Origin: DASQYE01 sp035940775
Lineage (GTDB): Bacteria; Acidobacteriota; Blastocatellia; Pyrinomonadales; Pyrinomonadaceae
DNA: 64,000 nucleotides
Direction of reading: 5' to 3'
Assembly (NCBI GenBank): GCA_035940775.1
Contig: DASZEN010000050.1
Span: 85,853 to 149,852, forward strand
Shown: piece by piece, positions 25,993-33,854 of the stretch
Layout of the letters: each line of letters begins with the position of its first letter
Numbering within the stretch: position 1 is the first letter of the stretch
Translations under genes and position numbers: made by a program
Notes under the pieces: generated by a model
Database searches by the model: none
Seen by the model: the letters and a program-made list of their open reading frames with translations, nothing else
What the model was told of the DNA's origin: nothing

Positions 25993-26160
25993 ATGGAGCA
26001 TGAAGAAATCGACGACCTGCTCAAACAAGGCAATCTGACTGTGGCAGCAGGAAGAATTGAAGGACGTTGGCTTCGTAACATTGACCCGATGCTTGCTGAC
26101 GTTGCCGAAGCATCGTCAAAGCGGCTTCAGACTCGGGCTAAGGAAGGCAGGGCCAAATGA
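25993..26160 (+). CDS. Small hypothetical protein (55 aa), coupled to amidohydrolase
   Basis: ATG with GGAG about ten bases upstream opens 55 codons of a charged helical protein (EEIDDLLKQGNLTVAAGRIE, KRLQTRAKEGRAK). Its TGA overlaps the ATG of the amidohydrolase (ATGA), strongly suggesting translational coupling. No family recognised. Confidence 0.55.
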   Translation: MEHEEIDDLLKQGNLTVAAGRIEGRWLRNIDPMLADVAEASSKRLQTRAKEGRAK

Positions 26161-27533
26161 ACGTGTGTGCTCGATCACTTATCGTGGCTGTTGCTGTCGC
26201 GCTTATCGTCTCAAGAGCAAGCGCTCAGGCTCAGGCGCCAGCGGCTCCGAGTCGCTTCGCACCGGCAGTCGATTATCACCAGCACCTGGCCAGTCGCGCA
26301 GGAGCTGCTCTGCTCAATAGATCTCTCCCGAAAGTGGATGTTCCGAGCGAGGTCGCTACGTTCTTAAAGTCGATGACGGATCATTGGAACGACCCGGCGT
26401 TCCTAAGTGATCTCTACACAGAGGATGCGATTGTTCTTGCCAACTTGTGGGATTGGCGAAAGCCCTGGCTGCGGGGAAATCGCGACGCGGCAGACTATGT
26501 CGGCAAAGTTTACGGTCGCCCGTACGCGATCACACCGGTCGTCTATTCAAGCGATGGAAGTCGAGTTCGATTGGCTGGTTATTTCACGCGCGGCGAAGGC
26601 GAGAATACGCGGCACTTTGCCTTCTTCTACTTTGAGTTGGTCAAGGGTCAGGACGGCCGCTGGCATGTCGCGGTCGATGATCGAACCTTTGAGCCTCGTC
26701 CGCTATATCAGGAGACTATCTCTGGAGAGCAACTGCTTCATCTTTTGGACGCTGCGGGGATACAGCAGGCGGTAGTCCTCTCTGACGCCTACTGGTTCGA
26801 CTCCCCTTCTTACCGCGTAGCGGGTGAGGGCCCTGCTGAGGAATACAAGCGCGTTCAAGCGGAGAACGACTGGACTGCTGCGGAAGCGGCGAAGTCCGGA
26901 GGCCGATTGATCGCCTTCTGTAGCTTCAATCCGCTTGCAGACTATGCCCTGAAGGAGCTTGCCCGTTGCAAGTCCGGTGGCGCATTTGCCGGGCTGAAGC
27001 TCCATTTGCAGATGTCGGGTGTCGACCTGCACAAAGGGCCAGAGGTCGAGAAGGTTCGCGAGGTCTTTGCGACCGCCGACAAACTCGGACTACCGATCAC
27101 CGTGCATGCCCAGACAGCAGTGGAGTATGATGCCGCGGCTGCACAAACCTTTGTAGACAAGATTCTCCCGGCAGCGCCGCACGTAACTGTGATCATCGCG
27201 CACCTGTGGGGCGGCGGCCCATTCGCCCCAAAGCCGCTGCAAGTGTATGTAGACGCCGTCAGCCGCCAGGCTCCCGGAACGAAAAATCTCTATTTCGACG
27301 TTGCAGAGGCAGCATTGGTGGCCGACGGTAACAAGGAGAAGCTGGCGCAGATTGCGGACGCGATCCATCGCATCGGCGCGCAGCACATTCTGTTTGGATC
27401 TGACGCGGTCGGCCCTTCGGCGTTGCCGCCGGAGAAAGCCGCAGCTCAGTTCCGAAATGATGTTCCGATAACCGCAGAGGAATTCGCGACCATTGCGGCC
27501 AATCGGCTGCCCTTCCTCCGACAAAAGCACTGA
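26157..27533 (+). CDS. Exported amidohydrolase-2 protein with inserted NTF2-like domain
   Basis: 458 residues. Signal peptide (SLIVAVAVALIVSRASAQ). The amidohydrolase barrel begins with VDYHQHL (metal-binding H-x-H, about residues 40-44), but strand 1 is then interrupted by about 110 residues that look like a SnoaL/DUF4440 module (FLKSMTDHWNDPAFLSDLY, AIVLANLWDWRKP, DGRWHVAVDDRTFEP). The barrel resumes at LLDAAGIQQAVVLSDAYWF with GLKLHLQMS, ITVHAQ, VIIAHLWGG and LFGSDAVGP, giving the remaining metal ligands. Substrate unknown; the neighbours (55-residue coupled protein, tRNA) do not help. Confidence 0.82.
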   Translation: MNVCARSLIVAVAVALIVSRASAQAQAPAAPSRFAPAVDYHQHLASRAGAALLNRSLPKVDVPSEVATFLKSMTDHWNDPAFLSDLYTEDAIVLANLWDWRKPWLRGNRDAADYVGKVYGRPYAITPVVYSSDGSRVRLAGYFTRGEGENTRHFAFFYFELVKGQDGRWHVAVDDRTFEPRPLYQETISGEQLLHLLDAAGIQQAVVLSDAYWFDSPSYRVAGEGPAEEYKRVQAENDWTAAEAAKSGGRLIAFCSFNPLADYALKELARCKSGGAFAGLKLHLQMSGVDLHKGPEVEKVREVFATADKLGLPITVHAQTAVEYDAAAAQTFVDKILPAAPHVTVIIAHLWGGGPFAPKPLQVYVDAVSRQAPGTKNLYFDVAEAALVADGNKEKLAQIADAIHRIGAQHILFGSDAVGPSALPPEKAAAQFRNDVPITAEEFATIAANRLPFLRQKH

Positions 27534-27965
27534 ACGTTAACCGGCTGAGTCGCAAGTGCGAGGAGTTCCCTGGCTCCGAGCGCGACCTGAGAACGATCAG
27601 GTTACAGTAGAAGATCGGGGCCGCTTCAGGACTGAGGACGGAGCGCGCTCCTTCCGACGCGTGCCGAGCTATCCGTTCACGGCGCGAGTCCCCACTCCTC
27701 CACCATGCGGGTGCTGGAAAGGGCACTCGTAAGCAAGCCGCTTCCCTCCCCGGCCGCAGAAAATGGCTCAACTACCTGAATAATTACCTGAGTAAGAGAG
27801 GTTGGGACACTGATACGATAATCACAGGCTTTGCCTATAAATCCGGGTGGGCCAACAACATTCTGAGCTGGGCGTCAAGATGTTCACCCTCGACAAAACC
27901 TGTCGGCTAATCTTTACCGAGCAGACAGCTATTCTTTGTAAGAATTTGAAAAGAAAGGGATAAGG
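27534..27965. other. Intergenic stretch between amidohydrolase and tRNA
   Basis: No gene supported. A plus-strand frame without a start codon (about 27710-27909) gives protein-like sequence (YLNNYLSKRGWDTDTI, YKSGWANNILSW). It could be a decayed gene end, but I cannot identify it. Confidence 0.35.
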
Positions 27966-28042
27966 TGGTAGCGGGGGGGAGGCTTGAACTCCCGACCTTG
28001 GGGTTATGAATCCCACGCTCTGACCAGCTGAGCTACCCCGCC
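27966..28042 (-). tRNA. tRNA-Met (CAT)
   Basis: A full cloverleaf reads on the minus strand: acceptor GGCGGGG (28042-28036) pairing with CCCCGCT, D arm GCTCAGCTGGTCAGAGC, anticodon loop TTCATAA with anticodon CAT, T arm GGGAG-TTCAAGC-CTCCC and encoded CCA (27968-27966). The weak first acceptor pair and the anticodon stem without three G-C pairs on each side suggest elongator Met. A lysidine-type Ile(CAT) tRNA cannot be fully excluded. Confidence 0.93.
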
Positions 28043-28065
28043 ACATGATGGTCGATGGTATTAGG

Positions 28066-28093
28066 ATTATATGGGTAGTAATCATTACGTCAA
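28066..28093 (-). promoter_or_regulatory. Promoter of tRNA-Met
   Basis: Minus strand TTGACG (28093-28088), 16-base spacer, TATAAT (28071-28066), 23 bases before the tRNA 5' end. A near-consensus housekeeping promoter. Confidence 0.75.
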
Positions 28094-28343
28094 GGCGCGG
28101 CGTCTTGGGTTGGGGGCGAGCATTTTCTGCTTCGTGGTGTCATCGTGGGAGGAAGGGAGTGGGTCGGCGCAGGGGTTGCTGAGGAAGACGGATGACGAGC
28201 GGCAGGGCGAGGCCGCCGCACGAGTTAATAGAGGAATGTCGAGGGAGGTCGCCGAACCGTATGCTCGTGAGGTGTTGAGGAAGTCGCGGGGGTTCCTGAG
28301 GGTTGCGTGTACGATTTGTTGCGGAGTCTTCGGGGGAAAAGGC

Positions 28344-28380
28344 GTGAAGGGCCGTGGACAAAGTGTCCACGGCCCTTCAC
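28344..28380 (-). terminator. Strong hairpin terminator
   Basis: 17-base perfect inverted repeat (28344-28360 and 28364-28380) around an AAG loop. Read on the minus strand it is followed by GCCTTTTCCCC, a short T tract, 31 bases after the stop of the small exported protein gene. From 28085 to 28411 I see no convincing gene. Confidence 0.7.
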
Positions 28381-28411
28381 GCAAGGTGTGGAGGAGGGCG
28401 AAAATCGTGTG

Positions 28412-28816
28412 CTATCTAAATCCCTCGCATCTTAGGAGGTCATCGTTTGTCAAATCCCAGTGAGTATGATCCCGACACATAGATATCTCTCTGATCTCGC
28501 AGGCGTCGCCATCTTCATCTACAACTTTCACGTCATAGAGCCCGCAGGGAATACGATTGAGCGTGAAAGAATCGCCGGGTTTGATCGTCCGACGCCCGAG
28601 CTGATCTCTTCCCCAGCGGCGATTGTTGGATGGTGAAAGAAAGAGTTTATAGATGGTGAATCTGGATTTGTTGACGATCATGAACTCGCCCCTCTGCGGC
28701 TCGGCGATTGACGCGACGGGCAACAGGGCGAAGGTACTGACGACGACGGCGAGCGCCACCGTGGAGCTGATGATGTAGCGTTTCGGATGCCTGAGTCTCG
28801 CGAGACGGATTTTCAT
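28412..28816 (-). CDS. Small exported hypothetical protein
   Basis: 134 residues. A positively charged N-terminus and a hydrophobic signal (TVALAVVVSTFALLPVASIA) lead to a compact beta domain: GEFMIVNKSRFTIYKLFLSP, WGRDQLGRRTIKPGDSF, LYDVKVVDEDGDACEIREI and CRDHTHWDL. I recall this N(K/R)S-x-TIY-x-L-x-x-SP...W(G)xDxLG pattern from uncharacterised bacterial and cyanobacterial exported proteins. Three cysteines may form a disulphide. Function unknown. Confidence 0.72.
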   Translation of the reverse strand: MKIRLARLRHPKRYIISSTVALAVVVSTFALLPVASIAEPQRGEFMIVNKSRFTIYKLFLSPSNNRRWGRDQLGRRTIKPGDSFTLNRIPCGLYDVKVVDEDGDACEIREISMCRDHTHWDLTNDDLLRCEGFR

Positions 28817-29285
28817 AGCTGGCTTCCTTTCCGGGCAGGTGAATGGGTTAAAGCTAAGAGGCCGTGATGATATACTTCAACACGGAATAATGGCAATATA
28901 ATTTTTGATTCCCGGAGGCGAAAGCCCCACGCATATCGAGTGGCATTTTCAGACGCGCCCGCGTAATCGACCGGCACGCGCTGTGAGGTCTGACCAACTC
29001 GAAAAAGCGTGCCGTTTAATATCAGGCTTCGGCGGCCCACGTCCTGCTGTCTCTAAAATCTCCTATTAAGAAAAGCGTTGACAGCTTCGCGCTTGAGGGC
29101 GGAGAGCGCCCTCGCTCTCTGCGAACAAAATTTTCGACGCATGCGCCGACGAAATCGGTTATGGTAATGGCTCGAATGAAAGGTCTGACGGCTTTATGAT
29201 GGCGGTCGCTCTGGCCTGAGCCGAATCCAGAGGTTTGTTTCCGAAGAGTCGGGGAGAGTGCGTAACTGCCTGAAGGAGCGAATGA
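28817..29285. other. Intergenic stretch before the DUF3179 gene
   Basis: No gene. A hairpin GAGGGCG/CGCCCTC (29095-29101 and 29107-29113) lies in the middle. AAGGAG at 29273-29278 is the ribosome site of the next gene. Confidence 0.45.
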
Positions 29286-30560
29286 ATGAAAAACGTCTCT
29301 GTGGAAAACTATCCGGTTGATGGCCCAGGGATGGGGCGCAGGGCTGCATGGCTTATGCTTGTAATCCTGGCGCTCCTGGCTCTATTGGTAGTGCTGACTC
29401 CGGCCTGGCTGATTCAACCCTTCCGGCCTCAATCGCAACGGGGTCTCGCCGTGTCATACAGTTTGCGCCAGTGGTCGCCCGTTCTGACGCTCGCAGCTTC
29501 GGTCGTCGCGCTGGCGCTTGTTGTGTGGCTCTGGCGTGGGGCACGGCGCTGGTGGCTGAAGTCCATACTGGTGGCGATGCTCGTGCTGGCGTTCGGCGCG
29601 ACGTGGTTCGCCCGCCAGAACCATTTCGAGTGGATGTTCAATCCGCTCGCCAATGCCGCCTACGCGCGCGCGGGCGAGGCGGACTTTCTGACCGATACGG
29701 ATATGGTTCTCGCCATCGAGGTCAACGGCGAGGCGGCGGCCTATCCTGTTCGCTTGATGGCTTATCATCACCTGGTGCAGGACACGGTCGGCGGCACTCC
29801 TATCGTCGCCACCTATTGAACGCTCTGTCACACCGGTCTGGTGTGGAAGGCGATGTTGGACGGACGACGGCTGAGCTTTCGGCTGGCGGGCATCAATAAT
29901 CAGAATTTCATCATGCGCGACGAGGAGACGGGCTCGTGGTGGCAGCAGGTGACGGGCGAGGCCATTCTTGGCCCACTCAAGGGCCGACGCCTCGACGCAG
30001 TCTTTCATGACGAACTGACCTTTGCGACCTGGAAGCGTGAAAAGCCACAGGGTCGCGTCTTGCGGCCCGACGCGGAGGTTGCGCGCAAGGGGCGCTATGC
30101 TCCGGCGAACTGGGAAGAACGCGTGGGCAAGATGCCGGTCGCAACTAATATCAATGATGCGACGATGCCGCCGCGCACGCTCGTCGCGGGTGTGACGGTA
30201 GGCGGAGCATCGAAGGCTTATCCGCTCGCGGCCGTAGAGCAGCAGAGCCCTATACTGGATTCGGTCGGCGGCATTCCCGTCCTCGTCGTGCTCGGAGATG
30301 ATCGCAAGTCCGTGCGTGCCTTTGAGAGATTGGTGGACGGACGCAAGCTCGATTTTTTCGCCAAGCCGGAGACAACTATCCTGCGGCTTGTAGACGGCGA
30401 CACCGGCAGCGAATGGGATTTCACAGGCCGCTCGACGACAGGCACGCTGGCCGGTCGGCAGCTTAAAAGAATCGCCGTCCTCAACGATTACTGGTTCGAC
30501 TGGAAGACCTATCATCCGGACACGGGGATTTATAAACTCGGCGAGCGCCAGTCAAACTGA
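29286..30560 (+). CDS. DUF3179 membrane protein, probable selenoprotein (in-frame TGA read as Sec)
   Basis: One continuous frame of 424 residues if the TGA at 29817-29819 (codon 178) is read through. Start ATG at 29286 with AAGGAG seven bases upstream. Three transmembrane helices fill the N-terminus (about 15-40, 56-75, 80-100). The DUF3179 domain starts about 135 and continues on both sides of the TGA: MAYHHLVQDTVGGTPIVATY, then TLCHTGLVWKAMLDGRRLSF, NNQNFIMRDEETGSWWQQVT and GPLKGRRLDAV. In this family the motif is T-Y/F-C-x-x-C; the TGA stands at the first Cys, giving U178-x-x-C181. A SECIS-like hairpin follows at once. UxxC in place of CxxC is the classic selenoprotein pattern and suggests a membrane-bound redox role. 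A nonsense mutation or read error is the alternative. Confidence 0.8.
29820..29852 (+). promoter_or_regulatory. Candidate bacterial SECIS element
   Basis: Directly after the in-frame TGA, upper stem T-CACACC (29828-29834) pairs with GGTGTG-G (29840-29846) around loop GGTCT (29835-29839). A lower stem CGCT/GGCG (29821-29824 and 29849-29852) adds four pairs across a small internal loop. The first loop G is the 16th base after the TGA. The GGTCT loop is the same as the core of the E. coli fdhF SECIS loop known to bind SelB, and the distance is at the edge of the usual range. Confidence 0.7.
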
Positions 30561-30651
30561 GGCGGCGAAAGTAGACGCGAAGGGTTTCGGGGCCATCTGT
30601 GCGTCGCGCGAATGAAACTGAAGGGGGGTTTACGCAATCAAGATACGTTCG

Positions 30652-32001
30652 ATGAAGATAAAGGTGTTCGTCATTCTCCCTTTCTTAATCGCCTGCTCTT
30701 TGAATGCGGCGCGGGTGGAAGGCGACCGCGCGCAGGCCAGAACGGCGCTTCGCGGCGTGCGAAATGCTGTTGATGCGCCGCCGCTCCGAACGTCTATCGA
30801 GAGCGACACGTCGATTAAGAGCTACGCCGAGCCGCGCAGTAGTAGTAATAGCAGCAGCAGCGGCGCTTTGAGGCTCACGCCTCGTAGAATCTCTCTGGCC
30901 GACGGTAAGCGCTTCGACCTCAACCTGCCGGAAGGCTTCGACATCAAGGTGGCCGCCGAAGGGTTGAAGCGCGTGCGCTTCATGGCCCGCAGTCCTGACA
31001 AAAGGGTTTTCGTCACGGACATGTACAACCTCACGGATAATCGTCGCGGCGCGGTCTATATACTCGACGATTTCGACGCGCAGCGTGGAAAGTTCGGCAA
31101 GGTCACGCGCTATCTTGCGCGCCTGCGTAATCCTAATAGCATAGCCTTCTATACGGATCGAGACGGGGTCAACTGGCTCTATCTGGCTCTGACGGATCGA
31201 CTCGTGCGCTATCGCTACACGAGCGGAGACGATGCTCCGCAAAGCGCGCCCCAAGTGATCGCCACTTTCCCGGATTACGGTCTCGGCTACAAGTACGGCG
31301 GCTGGCATCTGACGCGAACCGTCGCCGTCGGCCCGAACGAGAAGATATACGTCTCGGTCGGCAGTAGCTGCAACGCCTGCGAGGAGAAGGAAGAGATCAG
31401 GGCTACGGTGATCGAATTGGAGCCCGACGGTCGTCATCAAAGGATTTTCGCAAAGGGTTTGCGTAACGCGGTCGGGATCAAGTGGGTGGATGGGAAACTG
31501 TTTGCGACCAATATGGGCGCGGATCATCTCGGGCGTGACAGACCGCAGGATACTATGTACGAAGTCAAAGAGGGCACGAATTACGGATGGCCCTACTGTT
31601 TTCGGTATCGTTCCATCAACTACAGCGATCCGCAATTCGCCAAATCCGCCGGGAGGCTGAATTGCCGCAGCGTTCCGCCGCCCTACGCGGCCTTTCCGGC
31701 GCACAGCTCCCCTCTGGGGCTCGAATACTTCGGCTCCGACACTCGATTACAGGGCCTGCGCAACAGTTTCCTGGTCGCGCTGCACGGGTCGTCCGATCAC
31801 AGGATGAATCGCGGCCATCAAATCGTGCAGGTGAAGGAAGACGGGGCGACGCAGGCGTTCGTCAGCGGTTTCGTACAGAACGGCAGGCTCTACGGGCGTC
31901 CCGCCGATGTCATGCAACTCGATGCCGACAGTCTTCTTTTTACGGACGATCATACGGGAGTCGTCTATTACGTTTCGCGGGGCAGGGCCGCCGCACGATA
32001 G
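30652..32001 (+). CDS. Secreted sorbosone/glucose-dehydrogenase-like beta-propeller protein
   Basis: 449 residues. An N-terminal signal-like segment (VFVILPFLIACSLNAA; a Cys at the end of it could be a lipobox) is followed by a low-complexity Ser/Arg linker. The propeller starts at FDLNLPEGFDIKVAAEGLKR and shows the repeated PQQ-dependent sugar dehydrogenase patterns: YGGWHLTRTVAVGPNEKIYV, GSSCNACEEKEE, LRNAVGIKWVDGKLFATNMG, NYGWPYCF and GRPADVMQLDADSLLFTDDH. PQQ/Ca ligands of true dehydrogenases cannot be confirmed, so enzyme activity is open. It follows the DUF3179 gene by 91 bases on the same strand and may share its promoter. Confidence 0.8.
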   Translation: MKIKVFVILPFLIACSLNAARVEGDRAQARTALRGVRNAVDAPPLRTSIESDTSIKSYAEPRSSSNSSSSGALRLTPRRISLADGKRFDLNLPEGFDIKVAAEGLKRVRFMARSPDKRVFVTDMYNLTDNRRGAVYILDDFDAQRGKFGKVTRYLARLRNPNSIAFYTDRDGVNWLYLALTDRLVRYRYTSGDDAPQSAPQVIATFPDYGLGYKYGGWHLTRTVAVGPNEKIYVSVGSSCNACEEKEEIRATVIELEPDGRHQRIFAKGLRNAVGIKWVDGKLFATNMGADHLGRDRPQDTMYEVKEGTNYGWPYCFRYRSINYSDPQFAKSAGRLNCRSVPPPYAAFPAHSSPLGLEYFGSDTRLQGLRNSFLVALHGSSDHRMNRGHQIVQVKEDGATQAFVSGFVQNGRLYGRPADVMQLDADSLLFTDDHTGVVYYVSRGRAAAR

Positions 32002-32188
32002 ATTTTTTGAAAGGGCCGGTTTTTCGGCGGGACGAGACAATTAGAAAGCGCCTCATACCAGTTTGATAGTCAACCACGTGTCAAAGCATAATGGCTTCAT
32101 CCTGTTCGAGACCTGAAGCTTGGGACTCCGATCTCCCCCGCATGTTTTTTATCAGACCGTCTTTCGATCAAAAGGGAGGGTTACCCCG

Positions 32189-33007
32189 GTGCTAGTCCAC
32201 ATCATAGCCGATTACGGCCAGGGCGATCTGGCATTCGCCGAAGTCGTCCAACGCATTAAATATTACCTGCCCGACGCCGAGCCCGTGCTCACACCCGTCC
32301 CGGCCTTTTCGACGCTCGCCGCAGGGTTCTGCGTCGCACAGTTGGGCCTGAACGAAGCGCCCGCCGGAACCATCATTTATCACAACGTCGCGCCGCGCGC
32401 CGACGACGAAGATGCGCGCCGCGCCAATGCCGGAGAGAGGCTGGCGTTTGCGCGCCTTTCGACGGGCGTGCGCGTGATAGGCGTCAATGCGGGCCACGCC
32501 TTTTCATTCGTGCGCGAGGTGGCCGAAGAGTTGCGCTGGGCTTCTGTCGCCGCCGAAGGCTCGCAGTTTCGCTCGCGCGATCTCTTTCCGCAGGCGGCGG
32601 GCGCAATCGCCCTGGGCCAACCCGACGCCATCAGTGAAGAGATAGACCGCGCCGATATTCCCGCAGTCCCGCCGAATCGCATCGCATACATAGACGGCTA
32701 CGGCAATCTGAAAACGACGATCAGGGCGGGCGAGAGCACTGCGCCTTCGAGTTCAAGAGTTCGCGTGCGCGTTGGCGCAAGAAGCGAGCGCGTCGCGACG
32801 GCGAGCGACGGGAGCTTTGAAGTCGAGCAGGGAGAGATGGCGTTCGCGCCCGGCAGTAGCGGCTGGAAAGACTCGTCGGGCGCGGAGATTCGCTGGATGG
32901 AGCTATTCCTGCGCGGGGGCAACGCCAGCGAAGCGTTCGACCGCCCGCAGGTCGGCGACCGCGTGGAGATTACCGCCGTCGAATCCTTAATCGGCGCGCG
33001 CTCATAA
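32189..33007 (+). CDS. SAM hydrolase (DUF62, SAM hydroxide adenosyltransferase)
   Basis: 272 residues from the GTG at 32189, chosen for AGGGAGGG eight bases upstream; the usual family length is about 260. The N-terminal domain has ADYGQGDLAFAEVVQRI and VIGVNAGHAFSFVRE. The C-terminal beta-barrel has the signature YIDGYGNLKTTI. The family splits S-adenosylmethionine into adenosine and methionine with water and is related to chlorinases/fluorinases. The usual family D-x-G-T/S near the N-terminus appears as ADYGQGD. Its last six bases overlap the convergent phzF-like gene. Confidence 0.85.
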   Translation: MLVHIIADYGQGDLAFAEVVQRIKYYLPDAEPVLTPVPAFSTLAAGFCVAQLGLNEAPAGTIIYHNVAPRADDEDARRANAGERLAFARLSTGVRVIGVNAGHAFSFVREVAEELRWASVAAEGSQFRSRDLFPQAAGAIALGQPDAISEEIDRADIPAVPPNRIAYIDGYGNLKTTIRAGESTAPSSSRVRVRVGARSERVATASDGSFEVEQGEMAFAPGSSGWKDSSGAEIRWMELFLRGGNASEAFDRPQVGDRVEITAVESLIGARS

Positions 33008-33799
33008 AAGCTCGCCGCGCATGACCGTGACGGCCTGTCCGCACAGGCCCACGCGACTCCCGCGCGTGCGGACGCGCACGACGCCTCCGCGCTCCGAAGC
33101 CTGATAAGCCATAAACTCATGCTTGCCGAGACGGCTCGACCAGAATGGGCCGAGGCAGCAGTGGGCGGAGCCCGTCACCGGGTCTTCGTCGACGCCCGAT
33201 CCGGGCGCGAAAAAGCGCGAGACGAAATCGTATTCGGCTGAGTCCGACAGGCTCGTGACGATCACTCCGCGCACGTCCAGGTGTTTCAGGCTTTGGAAAT
33301 CGGGCCGGATGCCGCGCAGGATTTCTTCCGTCTCGACCTCAACCAGATAATCTAAGGCGTTCCTGCCGACATATTTCGGCAAGACTCCGAGCGCCTCTGC
33401 CAATCCTTCGGGCACTTCCTGCGCTCGTTCTTCGCGCGTCGCCGGAAAATCCAGCTCGATCCAATCCCCTTCCCTCCTGGCCGTTAAGAGACCGCTCCGC
33501 GTATGAAAGCGCGCCTCTTCGCGCTCGTCCAATTGGCCCGTCTCCCAGAGCACGTGCGCGCTCGCCAGCGTCGCATGACCGCAGAGCGCGACCTCGACCG
33601 ACGGCGTGAACCAGCGCAGGTTGAAGTCGCCTTCCTCGCCTCGCCTCGTCAGGAAGGCCGTCTCGGACAGGTTGATCTCTCGCGCTACGTCCTGCATCCA
33701 GCGTTCGCCGCGCGGCTCAGGCAGAAAGCACACGGCCGCCGGATTACCCGTAAACGGTCTCTTCGTGAAAGCGTCCACTTGAATGATCGTCAGGCTCAT
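33002..33799 (-). CDS. PhzF-family isomerase-like protein
   Basis: About 265 residues from the ATG at 33799 (MSLTIIQVDAF); the frame extends 13 codons upstream. Family landmarks are TKRPFTGNPAAV, the catalytic glutamate region LSETAFL, FTPSVEVALCGHATLASAHV (shown in two parts FTPSVEVALCGHAT and LASAHV) and EDPVTGSAHCCL. PhzF proteins are diaminopimelate-epimerase-fold isomerases; most are not in phenazine pathways and have no known substrate. No phenazine genes are nearby. Confidence 0.87.
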   Translation of the reverse strand: MSLTIIQVDAFTKRPFTGNPAAVCFLPEPRGERWMQDVAREINLSETAFLTRRGEEGDFNLRWFTPSVEVALCGHATLASAHVLWETGQLDEREEARFHTRSGLLTARREGDWIELDFPATREERAQEVPEGLAEALGVLPKYVGRNALDYLVEVETEEILRGIRPDFQSLKHLDVRGVIVTSLSDSAEYDFVSRFFAPGSGVDEDPVTGSAHCCLGPFWSSRLGKHEFMAYQASERGGVVRVRTRGSRVGLCGQAVTVMRGELL

Positions 33800-33854
33800 A
33801 AAGGATTTCTCTCCAAGAATGCTTCTTCCGACGGGCACCGCCCGCTCTTATAAC

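Noticed and set aside
27966..28042. tRNA as an integration site of a mobile island
   Set aside because: No integrase gene and no second copy of the tRNA 3' end were noticed in the window.
28071..28463. 130-codon plus-strand frame over the tRNA promoter and terminator
   Set aside because: It spans a clear terminator hairpin and the 3' part of the antisense exported protein gene, so it is a chance frame.
29817..29819. Two separate genes split at the TGA (29286-29819 and 29841-30560)
   Set aside because: The second part would lack a ribosome site and the split falls in the middle of one conserved motif; a single frame with recoding explains it better.
33002..33799. Phenazine biosynthesis locus
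   Set aside because: Only the PhzF-fold protein is present; no other phenazine genes lie nearby.
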